Source of the DNA: Triplophysa rosa
Taxonomy: Eukaryota > Chordata > Actinopteri > Cypriniformes > Nemacheilidae
NCBI RefSeq assembly: GCF_024868665.1
Contig: NC_079891.1
Coordinates: 35,100,332 to 35,164,331, forward strand
Direction of reading: 5' to 3'
DNA: 64,000 nt
Positions within the stretch are counted from its first letter, which is position 1; every line of letters starts with the position of its first letter. The notes under the pieces were generated by a model. The model made no database searches. It saw nothing but the letters and a program-made list of their open reading frames with translations, and had not been told where the DNA came from. Of the stretch, positions 59,190 through 64,000 are shown in pieces. The position numbers and the translations under genes were made by a program.

Positions 59190-60638
59190 ATGGGAACACA
59201 GACAGAGGAAGATGAGTGAGAGACACACACATTCACAACTCCGTCATCTTCTAAATGATGTTCACTTCACTCTTATTATTCAACATACAAACGGGTCAAA
59301 GACTTGAATGAATAGGAAATTAAAATTTGGTTTATTCTTTTTCTGCTAGCAAAATTTTTTATATTTTATAGAAATATTTAATCATTGCATGAATATATAT
59401 ATATAACTAATTACATTTTTGCATTAAACCTTTTTATTGATTCTAAATGACAAAACACAGTAAACAGAGACAGAACTCAATCCATGGATGAATGAAGTGC
59501 CATGAGGAGACACAGTGCAGACGAAATCCACCTGACCTTTAACCCCGCTGATCAGTTTCACCCTAAAGGTCACAGACATGTGTGTTTGTGTGAATGTTTC
59601 TAGCGTGTGTTTCAGTGCGAGCGGTCATAAATAATGATGTGAACATGACAATGAGATAAACCGAGATCAGGTGTTGCAAACGAAAAATATACAAAAAAAA
59701 CTACAAACAAATATGATACTTATATAAACACACGCTGTAAAAAATCCAGAAAACAAACACATCTTCTGTCAGCGGGACTGACAGAAATATACCGTAAAAT
59801 TAAAAAAATCACTGTAAAATTACAGGATATGTAATAAATTGTTTCCCCCTTTTTCTTGTAATTTTACGGGTTTTGACTGTATTTAATTTTTTTTTTTTAA
59901 TTTTTTTTTATTTTACGCAGAAAATCTGTACAAAATAACAAAATAACAGGTTTTTTTTACAGTGCACGCAGGTTACAGAATCTGATCTGAGACCTGCAGT
60001 CGGGCACGCTTTGACAATTTCTCCTTCTACAAGCCGTTCTGCAAACTGCTTTTAGATTCGACTGACTGTCTGAAGTTTTCCACGGCTGTGAAAAGTTTAC
60101 AAGAATGTTCTGGGTTCAAAACAAGTTAAGTTTCACATACGACATCTGTGACATGCTGTTGATTTTCACAGTATATAACATAAACTCTCCAGTGATAAAA
60201 ACAAGCAAAACTCATGGTTCCATTAAAGCACTTAACAAGTCTATGGGGCAGACACAACATATCTTAGTTAAAGCTTTTGAATTCTTCCTTATCTGAGCTG
60301 TAAATTCTCTGGTAGCTGGAGTTTGTCGAATACAAACAGATGTAACTCTAAAGATGTGTTGAGGTTTTTTTTTCACTACCCCACACACTTGTTTTATGGG
60401 CTTTAATGTAATTTATTACAGATGCTCAATGAGCTTAAGATGTATTAAACCCAGGAACATTCATCACATACTGAGAGCTCATGCAGTGTTTTAGAGAATC
60501 TGCCGTCTGTCCCAGAGACCCTCAGAGAGAGAGATGCTGCTGTCTGTCTGTCTAAAAGATGAATGACAGGAGCTTTTCTCTAGTGTGTGTGTTCTGTGAA
60601 CATCATTTTTCATGTATGTCTGTATGGTCTGTCTGTAC
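59190..60638. other. dnm1 last intron, left part
   Basis: AT-rich. Near 59750-59960 there is a loosely palindromic stretch (TACCGTAAAATTA... CTGTAAAATTACAGG... TGTAATTTTACGGG) that may be a decayed repeat. No exon recognised. Confidence 0.4.
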
Positions 60639-61247
60639 TAGGGCTGTCAAACGATTAATCGCGATTATTCGCATCCAAAATAAAAGTTTGTTTACATACG
60701 TCTGTGTACTGTGAATATTAATTTTGTATTTATAAACTCATACACATATGCATATATTTAACAAAAATATAAAAACAAATAAATGTTTAAGGTTATTTTA
60801 GTTAACTAAAATTTTAAGTTTGAAAATGTTACCTGAATGTTCATTGAAATCAAATCAAATATTGACCTAAAAATTATTGGAAAAACTTAACTAAAGAAAA
60901 AATTTAACTGTTAAAATTCAATTAAGTTTAATTGAAATGTTGCCTAAAAAAAAGAAATAAGTTTAAACGAAATGTTGCCTCAAAAATAAAATGAAATAAG
61001 TTTAATTGAAATGTTGCCTCAAAAATAAAATGAAATAAGTTTAAAGCGTTTAAATTATAATAATAAACAAAAATAAAAAATAATTAATCTTATAGCAACA
61101 TAAAAAATATAGCAATAAATTATAAGACGAAAACATAAAAAAACATATACCAAAACTAAAATTAACACAGAAACTAAAAATCTAAAATTTAAATTTAAAT
61201 TTAAAATATGGATAAAACTAAAATCAAAACTATAATAACTATAATAA

Positions 61248-61294
<47 letters not shown>

Positions 61295-61398
61295 GTGTGT
61301 GTGTTTATAAATACAAAATTAATATCCACAGTACACAGACATATATTATGTAAACACAAACTTTTATTTTGGATGCAATTAATCATTGGACAGCCCTA
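60639..61398. mobile_element. hAT-like element with long inverted repeats
   Basis: Ends TAGGGCTGTCAAACGATTAA and AATCATTGGACAGCCCTA, flanked by a perfect 8-bp duplication GTCTGTAC (60631-60638, 61399-61406). The inverted arms extend about 100 bases (CAGTACACAGAC / GTCTGTGTACTG). Internal tandem GAAATGTTGCCTCAAAAATA units and a (TA)n tract at 61250-61288. Confidence 0.9.
61250..61288. repeat. (TA)n microsatellite
   Basis: About 19 TA units followed by TATGTGTGTG, inside the hAT-like element. Confidence 0.95.
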
Positions 61399-61406
61399 GT
61401 CTGTAC

Positions 61407-62011
61407 ATTAGGCTCTAACAAAAGACATCAGCAACTTTCACATTTCGGAAATTATGGTATGCATGGTATATTAAATTCTGGTTGAAGAATAAATTCACTT
61501 AATTTTTTTACCTTTTTTTCAGAAAACAAGAAAAATATCTGTCAGTGGAGTAAGAAAAATAAACCTGAATTAAGTACTTATTATTAATTAGGTCAAACTA
61601 ATTACATATTTTTAATACCCCATAGGCAGATTTTTCCCCTCTTAATTTAAGTTGATTTTTTTTAGAAAACAAGACATAATATGTTGGTGTAATTCTGCCT
61701 CTCAACTATCTTGCATCTTGATTAAAGTATACGAAACATCAAAATATCCAGTAAGAAATTGTTTTTTTTGGAGTGGAGAAAAATATTCATTTACATGTCA
61801 TGTACATTATGAATATTTTTTATTTTTGGGAATCGAACACATGAGCTTTAGTTCCGTGCTGTCTAATGTCAAAAGTATATTGCAGCCCCGTGAATATTTC
61901 TAATGTGTCTCTTTAAAGGAAAAGAAGAACAGATGCTCAGTTTGTGTTTCTGAGGGTCTCGGTGACAGCGGGCCGTGCAGGAGATGAGGATGCTGAGAAG
62001 CGAACACATAC
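61407..62011. other. dnm1 intron, between the two terminal exons
   Basis: AT-rich, no repeat family recognised and no exon apart from the short one that follows. Confidence 0.4.
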
Positions 62012-62048
62012 CGGAAGCACATGTCCTCACTGGTCACTGATTGTAATT
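62012..62048 (-). CDS. dnm1: Dynamin (dnm1) alternative short-tail exon
   Basis: After the acceptor TTTTTCACAG (exon starts 62048, entered in phase 2, the same phase as the exon at 59184) the frame reads (R) ITISDQ then TGA at 62029-62027. Human dynamin-1 'xb' splice forms end PRITISDP, a PxIxIT-type docking site for calcineurin. A donor (TTCCG then GTATGT) follows at 62012, so this may be a 37-base cassette exon with an in-frame stop rather than a terminal exon. A C/T-rich tract (62085-62120, minus strand) precedes the acceptor. Only six residues plus a split codon support it, but phase, splice sites, order and context all agree. Confidence 0.65.
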
Positions 62049-62449
62049 CTGTGAAAAATAACGATTATCAGCAGGAGGGGTCGAGGCGGCGTGACGGGAG
62101 GAGAGGGAGGGAGGGAAGCATGTGCAAGACATGCAGTTAACATGGTAACATCTCTCCGATCTAAGCTGAACGCATACTGAAGCCCAAAACCTCCGCGACT
62201 TTAAAGAAACACTGTCATCCAAACAACTTTTTCTTTTGTCACATGACAATTTGTGTGATGCACAAACCCAAAGACGTCATCCACTTATACTCTTGTGCTG
62301 AGACTGCACAAACACATCAGAATCGCTAAGATTTCAATTTGGGTTTGTTCCTTTATACATTATCGTTTGACTTCAGAAAACTCATGAATATAATGCAAAC
62401 AAGGTCACAATGATTTTAAATGACATGAAGGTGAATACATGAGATTTAA

Positions 62450-62755
62450 AGGGACAGTTCACCCAAAAATGAAACTTCTGTCATCATTTACTCACCTTCA
62501 TATTGTTCCAGACCTGTATACATTTCTTTGTTCTGCTAAACACAAAGGAAGATATTTGGAAGAATGTCAGTAACCAAACAGATCTCAACCCCCATTGACT
62601 CCCACAGTATTTATATTCCCTACTATGGCAGTAAATGGGGGATGAGATCTGTCTGGTTCCTGACATTCTTCCAAATATCTTCTGAAGGTCTCTCTCTATC
62701 TATCTGAGGGTGAGTAAATCATGACAGAATTTTCATTTTTGTGTGAACTGTCCCT
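62450..62755. mobile_element. TTAA-flanked MITE
   Basis: Ends AGGGACAGTTCACCC and GTGTGAACTGTCCCT, with TTAA at 62446-62449 and 62756-62759. Long palindromic interior. The best preserved ends of the family in this window. Confidence 0.85.
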
Positions 62756-63143
62756 TTAAGAGCTGTTGTGTTAAATCGTCAGTGTTGAGTCTAACATTCG
62801 CGAAGGGACGATCGAGTTCCTGGAAATGTTAAAAAGAGTTTTGCTAAAGGACGGAGGTTTTGTAGTTCAGCCCGTAAATAGGGTTAACGTTTGGGTTACG
62901 TCATAAGGTTCAAATAAAAGGTGTGTGTCGTGAGGGAGTGTGTCAGTGTCAGATTGAAATCTCACATCGCAGGCAAAAACAACAAAAAGCTTCAGCTGCA
63001 AACACGAGGAAACTAAAACCGTAGCCTTAAAGTTTGTTCCTGTCATCTCCCCTCTTTCAGCCTCATCTCACATGAGTTCATGACTATTTTATGAGGTGGC
63101 TTATTTAATTCATGCAATTATTAGAAAGCTCTATAATAAAGTC

Positions 63144-63618
63144 CAGTGTTGGGTGTAACTAGTTACTAAGTAATTAGTTACTGTGATTTAATTACTTTTC
63201 CCTTGGAATAGTAAAGTAAGGGATTACTTTTATTTTTTCTGTAATTGAATTACAGTTACTTCTGATGTAATTAAACTAAATACTGTGTGTAATATATGTG
63301 TGCGCAATAGTGGAATTGACATCAAAACTCAAAGTCTAACTTTAAAATGTTGCTTTAATGTATAATTCTCACATTTGTAATACTTTGGTCAGTTAATAAT
63401 TCTACTTTATGTAGTTTAATATGATTTATTTGAATGAATTAAAAGAGCCGTTTCATGCCTATCCTTGAATCACTTAACTCATCAAGGTTGATGTAGGATA
63501 TAGAAAGTAATTAGTAATAAGTAATTGAATACTTTTTGAAGAGAGTAACTTGTACAGTAATCTAATTAACTAGTAACTAGTAAAAAATTACTTTTTCAGA
63601 GGAACTTGCCCAACACTG
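63144..63618. mobile_element. hAT-like nonautonomous element
   Basis: Ends CAGTGTTGGGTGTAAC and CTTGCCCAACACTG, flanked by ATAAAGTC (63136-63143) and ATGAAGTC (63619-63626), an 8-bp duplication with one mismatch. Confidence 0.85.
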
Positions 63619-64000
63619 ATGAAGTCTCCACCCTAAACCAGATACGACGATACGAAAAAGATCGTAGAAATTATACGAATAGCCACCTCATAAAAAAGTT
63701 CTGTGTTGTGATGTCATTGTGTCGTGGTGCATGAAAGCCGTTTTGAACACATGTCGGAGTGTGAAGCAGGTGAGACTCTCGCAGTTATATAGAGCATGAT
63801 GGATGAACGTCTGAACGATAACAAAGTGTGAGGTGATCAACATTGTCTTTCAGTGGCTTCTTATCATTGAAACGTTGATATGTTGACCGGTTAACTCACC
63901 CACACCACTGCGCTGGTGAGGAGTTCACAATCCCCGACTGACGGCAAACAGACGTGACGCGTTAGACACCTTGAAGCAGTTTATCTACAGTATATCATTC

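Larger units (their letters stand above)
62049..64000. other. dnm1 intron, right part; window edge
   Basis: Contains a TTAA MITE (62450-62755) and a hAT-like element (63144-63618). I found no proline-rich-domain exon in the remaining sequence, so the preceding dynamin exon lies beyond the window. Confidence 0.4.

Noticed and set aside
59185..64000. miR-199 type microRNA antisense in the dynamin gene
   Set aside because: In vertebrates it lies in an internal dynamin intron well upstream of the last exons; no matching hairpin was seen here.

Overview
This is a stretch of vertebrate nuclear DNA from a ray-finned fish, most likely a cypriniform (carp, minnow or zebrafish relative). The evidence is multi-exon genes with GT-AG introns, single-copy vertebrate proteins that diverge from human to a teleost degree, and a dense load of short DNA transposons of the kinds common in cyprinid genomes. 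Species cannot be named from sequence alone. Homology statements rest on remembered family sequences, not on a search.

Layout. The minus strand from left to right carries fastkd5 (mitochondrial RNA processing, one coding exon, 3266-873), lzts3 (postsynaptic Shank-binding scaffold, five coding exons, 15854-9439), an unnamed four-pass membrane protein related to TMEM127 (22731-20069, with a noncoding CpG-rich first exon near 24.4-24.8 kb), ddrgk1 (ER adaptor of the UFM1 ligase, nine exons, 28711-25518) and haus4 (augmin subunit, nine exons, 33348-30051). The plus strand carries golga2/GM130 (28 coding exons, 34476-54067), head-to-head with haus4. At the right edge, minus strand, lie the 3' terminal exons of a dynamin gene, best read as dnm1: a short exon ending in an ITISDQ tail (62048-62012) and a final exon ending in SSFLDY (59184-59118). 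golga2 and dnm1 are tail-to-tail.

The fastkd5-lzts3-ddrgk1 block matches the human 20p13 order, the golga2-dnm1 block matches human 9q34.11, and haus4 (human 14q11) sits at the join. The genes do not form one pathway. haus4 and golga2 share a roughly 1.1 kb divergent promoter region, and both act in mitotic microtubule nucleation.

Mobile DNA fills most introns and spacers: at least a dozen TTAA-flanked MITE-like elements, seven hAT-like elements with 8-bp target duplications, a nested element pair with an 'empty' paralogous site 50 kb away, a 1.7 kb mosaic array that makes up nearly a whole intron of the TMEM127-like gene, a near full-length but broken CR1/L2-type LINE in golga2 intron 1, and a minisatellite that has expanded inside a hAT-like element. 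No bacterial-type system, CRISPR array or functional RNA gene was seen. The most interesting points are the two alternative dynamin tails, the exact SV40-like nuclear import motif in fish GM130, the membrane-protein gene inside the 20p13-type block, and the shared terminal signature of the TTAA elements.
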